From Desulfurococcus amylolyticus Z-533 (GTDB lineage: Archaea > Thermoproteota > Thermoprotei_A > Sulfolobales > Desulfurococcaceae), in NCBI RefSeq assembly GCF_000513855.1, contig NZ_KI911318.1, forward strand, positions 758,484 through 822,483: 64,000 nucleotides of DNA. Reading direction: 5' to 3'. The position numbers were made by a program, and so were the translations under genes. The first letter of the stretch is position 1. Each line of letters begins with the position of its first letter. The notes under the pieces are model-generated. The model had not been told where the DNA came from and did no database searches. It saw only the letters and a list, made by a program, of their open reading frames with translations. Below, piece by piece: positions 46,000 through 54,736 of this stretch.

Positions 46000-48243
46000 T
46001 TGAGTAGGCCCAACACACTATTATTACTTACCAGTTTGTTGTTTCTAACGTTATCAGTTATTATTAATAATATTTTAACGGCAGATGCTTCAAAAATGAT
46101 GAATCAATTATTAATCCTAGCAGGCATAGTAGCTGGGTGTATAATGGTTTTAAAGAATGCCTATAGCTATGAGTATATTAAGTATAGTTTCTCAATGAGT
46201 TTCATCGTGATAGCATCCCTCATATACTTATTCATAATATTGTTAATTGACGCTTACGGGTACCCCTTATCAATTGCAGGGTTCCTAGCACCACTTATAG
46301 GCGTAGGAGTATCTGGATACATAGTGGATAAGATCCGTGAGTCGAGGAAGAGAACAGCGCTTATTGGTAAGGGAAGAATCACGCTGGCACGTAGAATACG
46401 GAATACTATTAACCAGCTTGATGCTACAATGTGGTTCTTCATGGTTTTCGGGCTAGCTTACTTAGTATTATTCATGATTGTACCAATATTCTTCGTGTTA
46501 TTATATTCTTTTACCCCACCAGCTGGAGGTGAATGGTGGAGCAACTTCTACAACGTGTTAAGGACGCGTAGCTACGTAAACCTTGAGCCAATAGATAAAA
46601 GCTGGTGGAAACTAATAGAGATGCCTAGCGGTGAGAAGCTACTGGTTTTGAAGGGTGTCGACTATGGCCCGGTGGTTAATAGCCTGGTTATTGCATCTGT
46701 TGTAACGGTTTTTGCCACAATTCTAGGGGTAATAGTAGCATACGTGCTAGCCCGGTACAAGTTCCCAGGGCATATGTTACTCCGTATCCTAGCATTAATA
46801 CCATTATTTAACACTCCTTTCATCAATGCATATGTGGTTAAATTAATATGGGGACCAGATGGACCTGTTTCAGCCTTGATCAATGCATTGTTCGGGTACA
46901 AGTTAATGATCCAGGGATTAGCAGGGGTTATTGCAGCTCAAATAGTGACTTTCTTCCCAATAGTATATCTCAACGCGTATAATAGCTTCATAAACATTGA
47001 TCCATCAACAGAGGAGCAGGCCGAGAATCTCGGTGCTAAAGGATTCAGGTTATTCAGGACGGTGACCCTGCCTCTCGCTTTGCCAGGTATTGCGGCTGGA
47101 TCGATATTAGTATTTGTCTTCAGCCTCGAGGACCTAGGGGCACCGATAGTTTTTAATGCTCAGAGTCTCATGAGCTACAAGATATTCATGGGTATACGCT
47201 CGGCCACGGGGATTATTGCACCTGAAATAGCTGCGCTCGGCATTATACTACTACTTATAACTCTTGTCTCATTCCTAGCCATTAGAAACTATGTCAGTGT
47301 AAGGAGTTATGCGATGATCAGTAGGGGAGGTAGATTAAATCCCAGGATAAGACGCCCTGGAGTATTAGGCTTAATAATAGTGTACCTCGCGATATTTCCT
47401 ATAGTATTATTCGCCATGCTTCCCCAGGTAGGCGTGGTGCTGATATCGCTTGGAATACTCAAGCCTTATCCAGGCGCCACCGGCATCGAGTTATCCATAC
47501 CTGATAACATCTTCATATATATTAGCAAAGTATTATCTGATCCCTCCATATATCGTTACCTGGTCAATACCCTGGTATATGCCGGCATCTCAGTGATACT
47601 AGCGGTATTCCTGGCTACGGCTGTAGGCTATAGTGTGAGCAGGTTGAAGATAAAGTGGCTTGCAAACATTCTAGATGCATTATCTACTTCTCCTCTAGCG
47701 ATACCGGGATTAGTGCTGGCTCTTGGCTACTACTATTTCTTCTACATGCTTGCAGAGGCTCTATCCCCGATTATACCAGGGGCTCTAACATACCTAATGC
47801 CTGGCAGTCTATCTTTCGCTGTCTGGTTCGTGTTCATCATAGCTTTCAGTGTTAGAAGACTTCCATATGTGGTGAGATCAGTATTCGCGGGTTTCCAGCA
47901 GGTTCACGAGAACCTTGAGGAGGCCGCAATGAATCTCGGTGCATCCAGGTTCAAGGTGGTCTTTGGAGTTATACTGCCATTCATAATTGGATATATATTA
48001 AGCGGTGCGCTCCTAGGCTTCATATACATGGCTACAGAGGTATCAACAAGTGTAACCTTCGGCGGGATGAACAGTGATCAGGCACCATTAACATACTACA
48101 TGGCTCAAAACATTGCGGGTGCGGCTGGCCAGGGACCAATGCTTGTAGCTGCCATGGGCACAATACTTATATTCATCCAGTTAATTGTGGTCGTAATAGT
48201 AGTATACGTATTTAAACAGAGGTACGCTTTTATAGGAGTATAA
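46000..48243 (+). CDS. ABC importer permease, two fused permease domains
   Basis: 747-aa membrane protein joining two BPD_transp_1 permease domains, like FbpB/ThiP. Each half has its own ATPase-coupling EAA loop: EEQAENLGAKGFRLFRTVTL (about 345) and EEAAMNLGASRFKVVFGVIL (about 645). Three to four extra N-terminal helices precede the first half. The two halves remove the need for a second permease gene. The start is TTG at 46000 within an AT-rich gap after the binding-protein gene; GGCGGGG lies about ten bases upstream. Confidence 0.9.
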   Translation: MSRPNTLLLLTSLLFLTLSVIINNILTADASKMMNQLLILAGIVAGCIMVLKNAYSYEYIKYSFSMSFIVIASLIYLFIILLIDAYGYPLSIAGFLAPLIGVGVSGYIVDKIRESRKRTALIGKGRITLARRIRNTINQLDATMWFFMVFGLAYLVLFMIVPIFFVLLYSFTPPAGGEWWSNFYNVLRTRSYVNLEPIDKSWWKLIEMPSGEKLLVLKGVDYGPVVNSLVIASVVTVFATILGVIVAYVLARYKFPGHMLLRILALIPLFNTPFINAYVVKLIWGPDGPVSALINALFGYKLMIQGLAGVIAAQIVTFFPIVYLNAYNSFINIDPSTEEQAENLGAKGFRLFRTVTLPLALPGIAAGSILVFVFSLEDLGAPIVFNAQSLMSYKIFMGIRSATGIIAPEIAALGIILLLITLVSFLAIRNYVSVRSYAMISRGGRLNPRIRRPGVLGLIIVYLAIFPIVLFAMLPQVGVVLISLGILKPYPGATGIELSIPDNIFIYISKVLSDPSIYRYLVNTLVYAGISVILAVFLATAVGYSVSRLKIKWLANILDALSTSPLAIPGLVLALGYYYFFYMLAEALSPIIPGALTYLMPGSLSFAVWFVFIIAFSVRRLPYVVRSVFAGFQQVHENLEEAAMNLGASRFKVVFGVILPFIIGYILSGALLGFIYMATEVSTSVTFGGMNSDQAPLTYYMAQNIAGAAGQGPMLVAAMGTILIFIQLIVVVIVVYVFKQRYAFIGV

Positions 48244-48249
48244 GAAGGG

Positions 48250-49335
48250 GTGGGGGATTTGACACGGGTTAAACTTGAAGGTGTTTCAAAATACTATGGA
48301 AACGTGGTAGCAGTTGAAGATGTCAACATTGAAATACAGCACGGTGAATTCTTCGCGATCCTAGGGCCCAGCGGGTGCGGTAAAACCACTACTCTTAGAA
48401 TAATAGCCGGCTTTGAAACACCTGATAAGGGAAGGGTTTATTTTGACGATGAAGACATCACCTTTGTAAAGCCATATAAAAGAAATACCTCAATGGTCTT
48501 CCAAAACTACGCCCTATGGCCCCACATGACGGTGTTCGAGAACGTGGCTTATGGATTAAAGCTTAGGAAGAAGGAGCTTGGATTAACTGATGAAGATATA
48601 CGGAAGATGGTTAAGGAGGCTCTTGGACTAGTAAAGCTCTCGGGAATGGAGAATAGATACCCACTACAACTCTCGGGTGGGCAGCAACAGAGGGTAGCAC
48701 TTGCAAGAGCCCTGGTTGTTAAACCCAGGGTACTCCTCTTAGACGAACCCCTGAGTAACCTGGATGCAAAACTCAGGATCGAGATGAGAGAAGAATTAAA
48801 GAGGTTACAGAGGAGCTTGAATTTAACCACCATATATGTCACACATGATCAAGTAGAGGCAATGAGCCTTAGTGATAGGATGGCTGTAATGAATAAGGGA
48901 AAGGTGATACAAGTCGGCTCGCCGCAGGAGTTGTACTTTAGGCCTCACAGCCTCTTTATAGCTGATTTCCTAGGTAGGAGCAGTATTTATCCAGGCGAGT
49001 TAGTGGCACATAGCAAGGACTATGTGGAAGTAAGGCTTGAGGATGCAGACATAGTTGTTCGAGGTGTTTCACCGTTTGAGAAGCTACCGAGCAAGGTATC
49101 CGTTGTAATACGTCCAGAAGTGATTCGTTTAGGTAGCAGTGGGTCAAGTGGCGACACCGTGGTTAAGGGCATCGTTGACTTTGCAATGTTCCTCGGTGAG
49201 AAGATAGAGGCCAGGATTAAGATAGGGAAGCTGCCCCTGCTGGCATATCTGCCTAATACTGTTGGGGTGAGTGCTGGTAGCGAGATAGAGCTGGTTTTAC
49301 CGTGGAGAAACATTATTGTTCTTCCATCCGAGTAA
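48250..49335 (+). CDS. ABC importer ATP-binding protein (FbpC/PotA/UgpC type)
   Basis: 361-aa ATPase with GPSGCGKTTTLR (Walker A, about residue 39), LSGGQQQRVALARAL (signature), LLLDEPLSNLD (Walker B), the H-loop TIYVTHDQVEAM and a C-terminal TOBE-type domain (about 250-361). This class energises iron, polyamine, sulfate or sugar importers; with the fused permease an iron- or thiamine-type substrate is slightly favoured (inference). The start is GTG at 48250 or TTG at 48259; the G-rich stretch suits either. Its 3' end overlaps the convergent phosphoesterase gene by 23 bases. Confidence 0.93.
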   Translation: MGDLTRVKLEGVSKYYGNVVAVEDVNIEIQHGEFFAILGPSGCGKTTTLRIIAGFETPDKGRVYFDDEDITFVKPYKRNTSMVFQNYALWPHMTVFENVAYGLKLRKKELGLTDEDIRKMVKEALGLVKLSGMENRYPLQLSGGQQQRVALARALVVKPRVLLLDEPLSNLDAKLRIEMREELKRLQRSLNLTTIYVTHDQVEAMSLSDRMAVMNKGKVIQVGSPQELYFRPHSLFIADFLGRSSIYPGELVAHSKDYVEVRLEDADIVVRGVSPFEKLPSKVSVVIRPEVIRLGSSGSSGDTVVKGIVDFAMFLGEKIEARIKIGKLPLLAYLPNTVGVSAGSEIELVLPWRNIIVLPSE

Positions 49336-49891
49336 TATTCCAGCTCATGTCACTCCGCTTAGCCATATATTTTTCGATAACTAAACTACCTCCCTCTAAT
49401 ACATGTAACTCTATATGTAGATCAAAGCCTTCGGTCTCGAGAATAATGTATGATGGTTTAAAGGATCCTCCTCCACCGCCCCATACACCGGTTAAGGAGC
49501 CTGGGTTTAGGAGAAGTATGTTTCTCTTTACACCGGTCTTAATGAATGGCGAGTGAGTGTGACCTGAAACCAATATGTCTACACCAAGCTCTATTGAGAC
49601 CCTGGTTAACCCCATTGTATCACCACGTGGATGAATTCCATCCCCGTGAATTAACCCGGTTTTCCAGGCATCTATATTCACTATACGGTTTCTCGGTAGA
49701 GGGAGGTAATCCATGTTACCTCTTACAATAAGTACTCTCCCACTCAGTTTGTTAAGCCAATCTATAACCTCTCTTGAAGTTAAATCACCGGTGAATAACA
49801 AGTAGTCGAAGGGGGACCTGTACTCTAATTGTTTTTTAATAGAGGGATGGATTCTTTCGGCTCTATCAGGTATATGTGTATCCCCGGCCAA
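49313..49891 (-). CDS. Small metallophosphoesterase (YfcE/MJ0936-like)
   Basis: 192-aa phosphodiesterase-type protein. Motifs: AGDTHIPDRA, LFTGDLTS, IVRGNMDYLP, GLIHGDG, LVSGHTHSPF and LLNPGSLTG, the usual set for this family. The TTG at 49891 is the only standard start in the frame, yet it would remove the first beta strand. Upstream codons read T-R-I-L before LAGDTH, with a stop four codons further back, so an ATA start at 49897 preceded by GAGGAGAG is plausible. The family acts on cyclic or linear phosphodiesters; the natural substrate is unknown. Confidence 0.85.
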   Translation of the reverse strand: MAGDTHIPDRAERIHPSIKKQLEYRSPFDYLLFTGDLTSREVIDWLNKLSGRVLIVRGNMDYLPLPRNRIVNIDAWKTGLIHGDGIHPRGDTMGLTRVSIELGVDILVSGHTHSPFIKTGVKRNILLLNPGSLTGVWGGGGGSFKPSYIILETEGFDLHIELHVLEGGSLVIEKYMAKRSDMSWNITRMEEQ

Positions 49892-49934
49892 GAGTATCCT
49901 CGTCTCTCCTCACCCCGCTGCCTAATGGCTCTTT

Positions 49935-50684
49935 TTATTCATCCAGTATGTTTCTCCCTGAAAACATGTTGTTTAAAGTCTTCACAGTAGCAGTGTTTAA
50001 TGGGAAGGGTATTAACAGGTATAGTAATATCTTCACATCATCACTCAGCATAATGTTGGATAGTGTTTCCATTGGAATGCATGTAGAGCCCAGATATCCC
50101 TTGATAAACCCTTGGAGTCTATCCAGGTATGTATTCTGGTTTAAAATACAGTTGGTATAACAGCTTATGGCTAGTGTTGATATTAAGACGATCAAATCCC
50201 ATATAAAGTGTTCTACATTCCTGGTTTCAATTGCTTGCTCGGCATCAATGATGTATATTTCTCCACCACTATGTATAAAGTTAGATATCTTTGTATCCCC
50301 AATAGCCCAGTTGCTACAGTGTAATCGCCCTAGGAGTTCCCCTAGTAGTCTGTATACCTCTAAAGGCATTGTATAGGTTAGCTTTTCGCCCTCTACATAG
50401 CCCCTGATTATCCTCTTACCTATATAATCCACTATATATAAACTAGGCTTACTAAAGCCTGGTGTACTAGTTTTCAGAAATGCTACCTCTCTCTCCATAC
50501 GGCTCCTCGGATTCAGGACAAATGGGTACATTTTTATTGAGAATGAGGATAGGTTAACCATGAACCACTTAATTAATCCAACCTCTCTTCCATATTCTTT
50601 GACAACTAATTTTTTCGAGCCAACCATTATAACTGATGTCTGCCTCGAGAGGCTATCCAGTACTTCAAGGATGTTTATATTCAA
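49935..50684 (-). CDS. Bud32/RIO-like atypical protein kinase homologue
   Basis: 250-aa kinase-like protein. Visible elements: a beta-3-like Lys (KLVVKEYG), a helix-C Glu (MEREVAFLK), the catalytic-loop equivalent AIGDTKISNFI and the metal Asp in IYIIDAEQA. The pattern resembles Bud32/WaaP-type small kinases rather than classical ones; the DFG motif reads DAE. The C-terminal third is a helical region without recognised motifs. It lies six bases after the DUF211 gene. The start is TTG at 50684. It is not the canonical KEOPS Bud32; the substrate is unknown. Confidence 0.6.
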   Translation of the reverse strand: MNINILEVLDSLSRQTSVIMVGSKKLVVKEYGREVGLIKWFMVNLSSFSIKMYPFVLNPRSRMEREVAFLKTSTPGFSKPSLYIVDYIGKRIIRGYVEGEKLTYTMPLEVYRLLGELLGRLHCSNWAIGDTKISNFIHSGGEIYIIDAEQAIETRNVEHFIWDLIVLISTLAISCYTNCILNQNTYLDRLQGFIKGYLGSTCIPMETLSNIMLSDDVKILLYLLIPFPLNTATVKTLNNMFSGRNILDE

Positions 50685-50690
50685 GACTGC

Positions 50691-50984
50691 TCACTTTAAT
50701 AGGTATTCAGGAGGCTCTATTATTTTTTCCCCTGCAACTACCTGATCGATGCTATGTATTACACCGCCCTCTTTCTCTATGATTTTCCTCACATCATCAT
50801 AGTCTATGTTGATGCCTTCTATTATAACTAATATGTTCTGTGTATCCACATCTACTTCTTTAACGGTAATACTAACCGAGTTAATACCACTTATCTCTAT
50901 AATAGATTTAGCCAAGTCGATTATTGACACACCTCTAACCGGGTATAATACGTCCAGCACTATTCTCTTCAACACCTTCTTCAC
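50691..50984 (-). CDS. DUF211 protein (COG1888)
   Basis: 97-aa conserved archaeal protein. KKVLKRIVLDVLYP at the start, the alternating hydrophobic strand ITVKEVDVDTQNILVIIEG, and GGVIHSIDQVVAGEKI at the end are typical of the family, which has a small ferredoxin-like alpha/beta fold and no known function. It starts at GTG 50984 and precedes the kinase-like gene in a probable two-gene unit. Confidence 0.85.
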   Translation of the reverse strand: MKKVLKRIVLDVLYPVRGVSIIDLAKSIIEISGINSVSITVKEVDVDTQNILVIIEGINIDYDDVRKIIEKEGGVIHSIDQVVAGEKIIEPPEYLLK

Positions 50985-51274
50985 CAGGCTTGAACCCTAC
51001 AACCTAGATAATTAAGTAGCTTACTAGATTTTTAAACATGTGAAAAGCCCAGGGGAGTCCTCCCTGTTCATCCCTGCCCCGATGCGGGGGTGTTGCAGGG
51101 ATCATTATAAATAAAACGGTTGGGGTGATATAATCATTAAGTTTTCATGGAATTTTTTGTATTTAGTAACAATAATGTTTGTTTTACTTAAATATTTTAA
51201 TGATGATGACTCGATAAATCCTAGGATCTATTTATTAATTTAGAATTCAAAAATGATCTTGTGGTGCGTAATAA
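50985..51274. other. AT-rich intergenic region with a GC-rich nested hairpin
   Basis: No gene seen. At 51070-51102 an outer 7-bp stem (ATCCCTG/CAGGGAT) encloses a 5-bp stem (CCCCG-ATG-CGGGG) with a 6-base bulge. It stands out against very AT-rich flanks and slightly resembles the TnpB right-end stem at 30044-30060. TATA-like sequences follow and probably drive the ribbon-helix-helix gene. Confidence 0.45.
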
Positions 51275-51580
51275 ATGGTACTAGCCAAGATACGCGGTAA
51301 CAACAGTGAAAACGCTGTGATTATTGATGGAAATGTAATAGAGATATCATTGAAGCCTAGGAAGAGAATGATTTCGCTGAGAGTGAACGAGGAGGATTTA
51401 GAGATTATTGATAAATTCGTCGCAAGACAGGGCTCAATATCCAGGACACTGTTATTGACACGGGTCATGGAGGCTCTTGCAGAGGGGGTGAGGAGGAGTA
51501 ATGGGGAAATAACCTCTATAACATTGTCGTTTAAGACTAAGTCCAAGGAGACTATCTCGATACAGCTTAATTTAAATTAA
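51275..51580 (+). CDS. Ribbon-helix-helix-like DNA-binding protein
   Basis: 101-aa protein. The middle (MISLRVNEEDLEIIDKFVAR followed by SISRTLLLTRVMEALAEGV) has the strand-helix-helix pattern and length of CopG/Arc-type repressors. The N-terminal 30 residues and the C-terminal tail (a predicted beta strand) are extra and may bind a ligand or partner. No effector gene adjoins it on the same strand; the target is unknown. ATG with GGTG about ten bases upstream. Confidence 0.6.
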   Translation: MVLAKIRGNNSENAVIIDGNVIEISLKPRKRMISLRVNEEDLEIIDKFVARQGSISRTLLLTRVMEALAEGVRRSNGEITSITLSFKTKSKETISIQLNLN

Positions 51581-51615
51581 GCCGTTTGTTAAGCATTGCC
51601 CACACTCTGGGTTAA

Positions 51616-51996
51616 TCAGGGTACCTTGCCCGCTCTTATTAGCTCCACTATGAATTTCACTATGTCTGCTGGGAGACTTATTTGGTGGGCCAGCTGCTCT
51701 ACTATAATGTTTTCCCCATATTTTCGTAGAGCTTCCTGTACTGCCTGGACGGGCTCTATATAATATACCCTTCTCCCTTCTTTAACCTTCGCAATTATAC
51801 CTATCTTGTTCAACCTGGAGAGATATCTAGACTCGATTGTCCTAGCTCTCCCAGTATACTTGGAGACGTCTTCAGCTGTCACTTTCTTTAATGTTATTAC
51901 GGCTTCAAGTGTTTTCAGTAATGGGGGTGTTAGTAGTATTCCGCGTTTAATTAGGAAACGTATATCGTATATACTGTCATATCCGATATTACTCAT
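51616..51996 (-). CDS. Winged helix-turn-helix transcriptional regulator
   Basis: 126-aa protein with an ArsR/MarR-like core: LLKTLEAVITLKKVTAEDVSKYTGRARTIESRYLSRLNKIGII forms the helix-turn-helix and the KVKEGRRVYYIEP segment the wing. A C-terminal helical tail could dimerise. ATG 51996 has the strong ribosome site GGTGAT. It converges on the ribbon-helix-helix gene; possible targets include itself and the PhoU-like gene across the 290-base gap (inference). Confidence 0.7.
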   Translation of the reverse strand: MSNIGYDSIYDIRFLIKRGILLTPPLLKTLEAVITLKKVTAEDVSKYTGRARTIESRYLSRLNKIGIIAKVKEGRRVYYIEPVQAVQEALRKYGENIIVEQLAHQISLPADIVKFIVELIRAGKVP

Positions 51997-52030
51997 AAAA
52001 TCACCGTGTTCACTAAATAATTCGTATTAA

Positions 52031-52270
52031 AAACTTATAAATTTTTACATAATGAAAGCCTAACCTTCAGGATGTGGAGGAGATCGTGTGAAAAAGTATA
52101 CTGTGTCTAAGATACCATTAAGTACCAAGCAAACAAGTTAACCGAGTTAATAAGCATGGGCGATCACTTGTTAAGCTAACTGGTTAAACCTAGTTATAGA
52201 GTATTATGGTTAAGGCAGCTTAAGGGGAGCCATAGGATTTTAAGGGAGGAATAGTTAAATGTTATAAATA
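52031..52270. other. Intergenic region with repeated GTTAA elements
   Basis: No gene, tRNA or box motif recognised. It contains several GTTAA/TTAAC words (52138-52200) and a 6-bp inverted repeat AACAAG/CTTGTT (about 52132-52137 and 52168-52173), which could be operator sites or part of a structured leader. Confidence 0.3.
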
Positions 52271-52288
52271 ATGACCGGTGGATATCAT

Positions 52289-52942
52289 ATGAGCTTACCT
52301 AGAGGACGCTACTTCGAGGCTATACTTTCAAGCGTTATAGAGCATGCCAAGATAGTCAATAAGGGTATGTCAAAACTAGTAGAACTGGTCTCTAATATAC
52401 CTAGTGGAGTCAGCGCGGTCTCAACGCTATATAATGAATTAAATAGTATTGAGGAAAAAGGCGATGAGTTAAAGAAAGAAATGATCAAGGAGTTAAAGGT
52501 GGCATACCTGCATCCGGAGGACAGGGAAAATATTCTGAGATTCGTTTTATCCCTTGACGAAGCCCTCGGTTTCGCGAAAGCTGCTGGTAAGAGAATACTC
52601 CTTGTGCTAGAGTCAGGTGTACCAATACAAGAGGGGATCCAGGTGTTAATGAAGGAGATTGCGGATAAGAGCCTTGAGGCATCATTCAAGATCCTGGAGC
52701 TATTTGAGGCGATCAATAAGGATCCTAGGAAGGCGCTTGAAATAACCCATGAGATAGAATTCCTGGAGAAGAAAATAGATGAGCTAAGACTTGAAGCAGT
52801 GGGAAAGATATACCTGTATTGCAGCAAGGAGGTTAAACCAGAGTGTGTAGTAATCCCGCCTATAATAGAGGACCTGGAAGGAATAAGCGATGTATTCGAG
52901 AACATAGCTGACATCTACCGATTGTTCACTATATCGAGATAG
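52289..52942 (+). CDS. PhoU/DUF47-family helical protein
   Basis: All-helical protein of about 217 aa of the PhoU-like DUF47 family, which usually accompanies Pit-type phosphate transporters and is thought to regulate them or metal-phosphate balance. The repeated E..GD and EIEFLEKKIDELR helices carry the acidic metal-cluster residues of the family. No Pit gene is present in the window. ATG 52289 is preferred because GGTGG lies eight bases upstream; ATG 52271 would add six residues and has GGGAGGA much further back. Confidence 0.78.
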   Translation: MSLPRGRYFEAILSSVIEHAKIVNKGMSKLVELVSNIPSGVSAVSTLYNELNSIEEKGDELKKEMIKELKVAYLHPEDRENILRFVLSLDEALGFAKAAGKRILLVLESGVPIQEGIQVLMKEIADKSLEASFKILELFEAINKDPRKALEITHEIEFLEKKIDELRLEAVGKIYLYCSKEVKPECVVIPPIIEDLEGISDVFENIADIYRLFTISR

Positions 52943-52975
52943 ATATGGTTTACCACAAACAGGATAGGTGATTTT

Positions 52976-53599
52976 TTGATAGCCTGCATAGTTCCTGCAG
53001 CAGGGCTAAGTACTAGGTTTTCATGGAATAAACTACTCTATTTATTCGATGAGGAACCCGTTATTATACGTACAGTTAAGAACATATCCAGCTCCAGGTA
53101 TGTATCCAGGATCATAATTGTAACAGGCTATGAGTCAGACAAGGTGTCTGAGACTGTTAAGGAATACATAGGCGACTCAGAGAAAAGAATCAGGATAATA
53201 TATAACCCGGAGTATACAAGAGGGATGAGTTCGAGTATTAAGAAGGGTGTAGAGTCTTTACAGGGCGAGCTTCACTTGTTTAAGGGGATAATGGTGAACC
53301 CAGGTGATGTAGCCTGGGTTCACCCAGGCATATACGACTATGTGTCTATGAGGTTCCTGGAGTCAGGTAAGAAAATAGCCGTAGCTTCATACAGGGGTAG
53401 AAGGGGTCACCCGATAGTTTTCTCAAGTGATTTATTCATTGATTTAACTGGTATAAGTGAGGAATCAAGGGGTCTTAAAGCCGTGGTGGAGAAGTATATT
53501 AGTGAAACATTGGTTGTTGAAACAGGCTATCCAGGCGTCCTGCTAGATCTAGATACCGTGCTTGATTTAAACAGGGTCAAGGAATATTCATGGAGATAG
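52976..53599 (+). CDS. MobA/MocA-like nucleotidyltransferase
   Basis: 207-aa GT-A-fold nucleotidyltransferase. The N-terminal signature is CIVPAAGLSTRFSWNKLLY, with VTGYESDKV and the metal-site region NPGDVAWVHPG; RRGHPIVFSSDL is typical of MocA (molybdopterin cytidylyltransferase) and MobA relatives. It may modify a molybdenum/tungsten cofactor, or another phosphorylated cofactor. The start is TTG at 52976 after AGGTGATT. It is followed by hypD after ten bases, so the two are probably cotranscribed. Confidence 0.78.
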   Translation: MIACIVPAAGLSTRFSWNKLLYLFDEEPVIIRTVKNISSSRYVSRIIIVTGYESDKVSETVKEYIGDSEKRIRIIYNPEYTRGMSSSIKKGVESLQGELHLFKGIMVNPGDVAWVHPGIYDYVSMRFLESGKKIAVASYRGRRGHPIVFSSDLFIDLTGISEESRGLKAVVEKYISETLVVETGYPGVLLDLDTVLDLNRVKEYSWR

Positions 53600-53609
53600 G
53601 GGTTTATCA

Positions 53610-54734
53610 ATGTATAGAAGCAGAGATATAGCCGTACAGTTATCAGAAAGGATCAAAGAGCTCTCAAAAAAGATACTCGCAGAAACAGGGAGGGATGAAT
53701 TAAATATAATGAATTTCTGCGGAACACATGAATGGACTATAACGCATTACGGCTTAAGATCCCTAATGCCCCCATCAGTAAACCTGGTAGCTGGGCCGGG
53801 CTGCCCAGTGTGCATCACCCCGGGATATTACATTGATATATTAATCGATGCGAGTTTTGAAAGAAACACCGTTGTCCTCACGTATGGGGATGCATTCAAG
53901 CTACCTGGCTCCAGGAATAAGTATCCAAGAAGCCTTTTCCACGCTAAGGCCAATGGGGGAAACGTGAAGGTAGTATATAGTTTTCAGGATGCTGTTAAAG
54001 AAGCTGTGAGGGAGCCGAGTAAAAGACATGTGTTCCTAGCTGTTGGATTTGAGACTACGATGCCTGCTACAGCCATCCCGCTTGTAAGCGGGAAGATGCC
54101 TAGAAACCTATATATTCTATCAGCATATAGGCTTACACCACCAATAATGAGATTCCTCCTTGAGAAACACCCTGAGATAAGGCTTGATGGAATAATAGCT
54201 CCCGGCCATGTCTCAGCAGTGATCGGGGCCAACTCGTGGAGATTTGTTGCTGAAGAGTATGGTATACCAATAGTTGTCTCGGGCTTTGAACCACTCGATG
54301 TGGTTTTATCCATTTATATGATATTGAAGAGTATTGAGGAAGGTAGACCTGGGTTAATGAATGAGTACACCAGGGTTGTCAACCCGGATGGAAACACATA
54401 CGCATTAAAAGCTATTAGTGAAGCATATACTGTGAAAGACAGTTATTGGCGGGGCATAGGATCAGTTCCATTAAGTGGCGCAGTGCATAGCCCTAGGTAT
54501 AGCAACCATGATTACCTAGAGTCAATGGGGTTTAAGGAGACAATAACCGATGATAAGCATCCTGGTTGCATATGTGATAAGGTGGTTCTAGGACTCGCTA
54601 AGCCAACACAATGCCCCCTCTTCATGAAGACTTGTACCCCGAACAACCCGTATGGACCATGCATGGTTAGCTCCGAGGGTACTTGTAGAATATGGGCTGA
54701 AAACATGCCTGTGCTACATGGAGCGGTGTTGTAG
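53610..54734 (+). CDS. hypD: Hydrogenase maturation protein HypD
   Basis: Iron-sulfur protein that, with HypC, carries the Fe(CN)2CO unit for [NiFe]-hydrogenase assembly. 374 aa, normal length. Conserved motifs: NFCGTHEWTITHYG, the redox-active Cys pair in AGPGCPVCITP, GFETTMPATA, and the C-terminal cluster cysteines in HPGCICDKV, TQCPLFMKTC and YGPCMVSSEGTC. No hypC, hypE, hypF or hydrogenase subunit lies in the window. It is followed two bases later by a radical SAM gene. Confidence 0.95.
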   Translation: MYRSRDIAVQLSERIKELSKKILAETGRDELNIMNFCGTHEWTITHYGLRSLMPPSVNLVAGPGCPVCITPGYYIDILIDASFERNTVVLTYGDAFKLPGSRNKYPRSLFHAKANGGNVKVVYSFQDAVKEAVREPSKRHVFLAVGFETTMPATAIPLVSGKMPRNLYILSAYRLTPPIMRFLLEKHPEIRLDGIIAPGHVSAVIGANSWRFVAEEYGIPIVVSGFEPLDVVLSIYMILKSIEEGRPGLMNEYTRVVNPDGNTYALKAISEAYTVKDSYWRGIGSVPLSGAVHSPRYSNHDYLESMGFKETITDDKHPGCICDKVVLGLAKPTQCPLFMKTCTPNNPYGPCMVSSEGTCRIWAENMPVLHGAVL

Positions 54735-54736
54735 TA

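Noticed and set aside
51199-51215. AATGATGATGA that could be a C box
   Set aside because: No CTGA follows within a plausible sRNA length on this strand.
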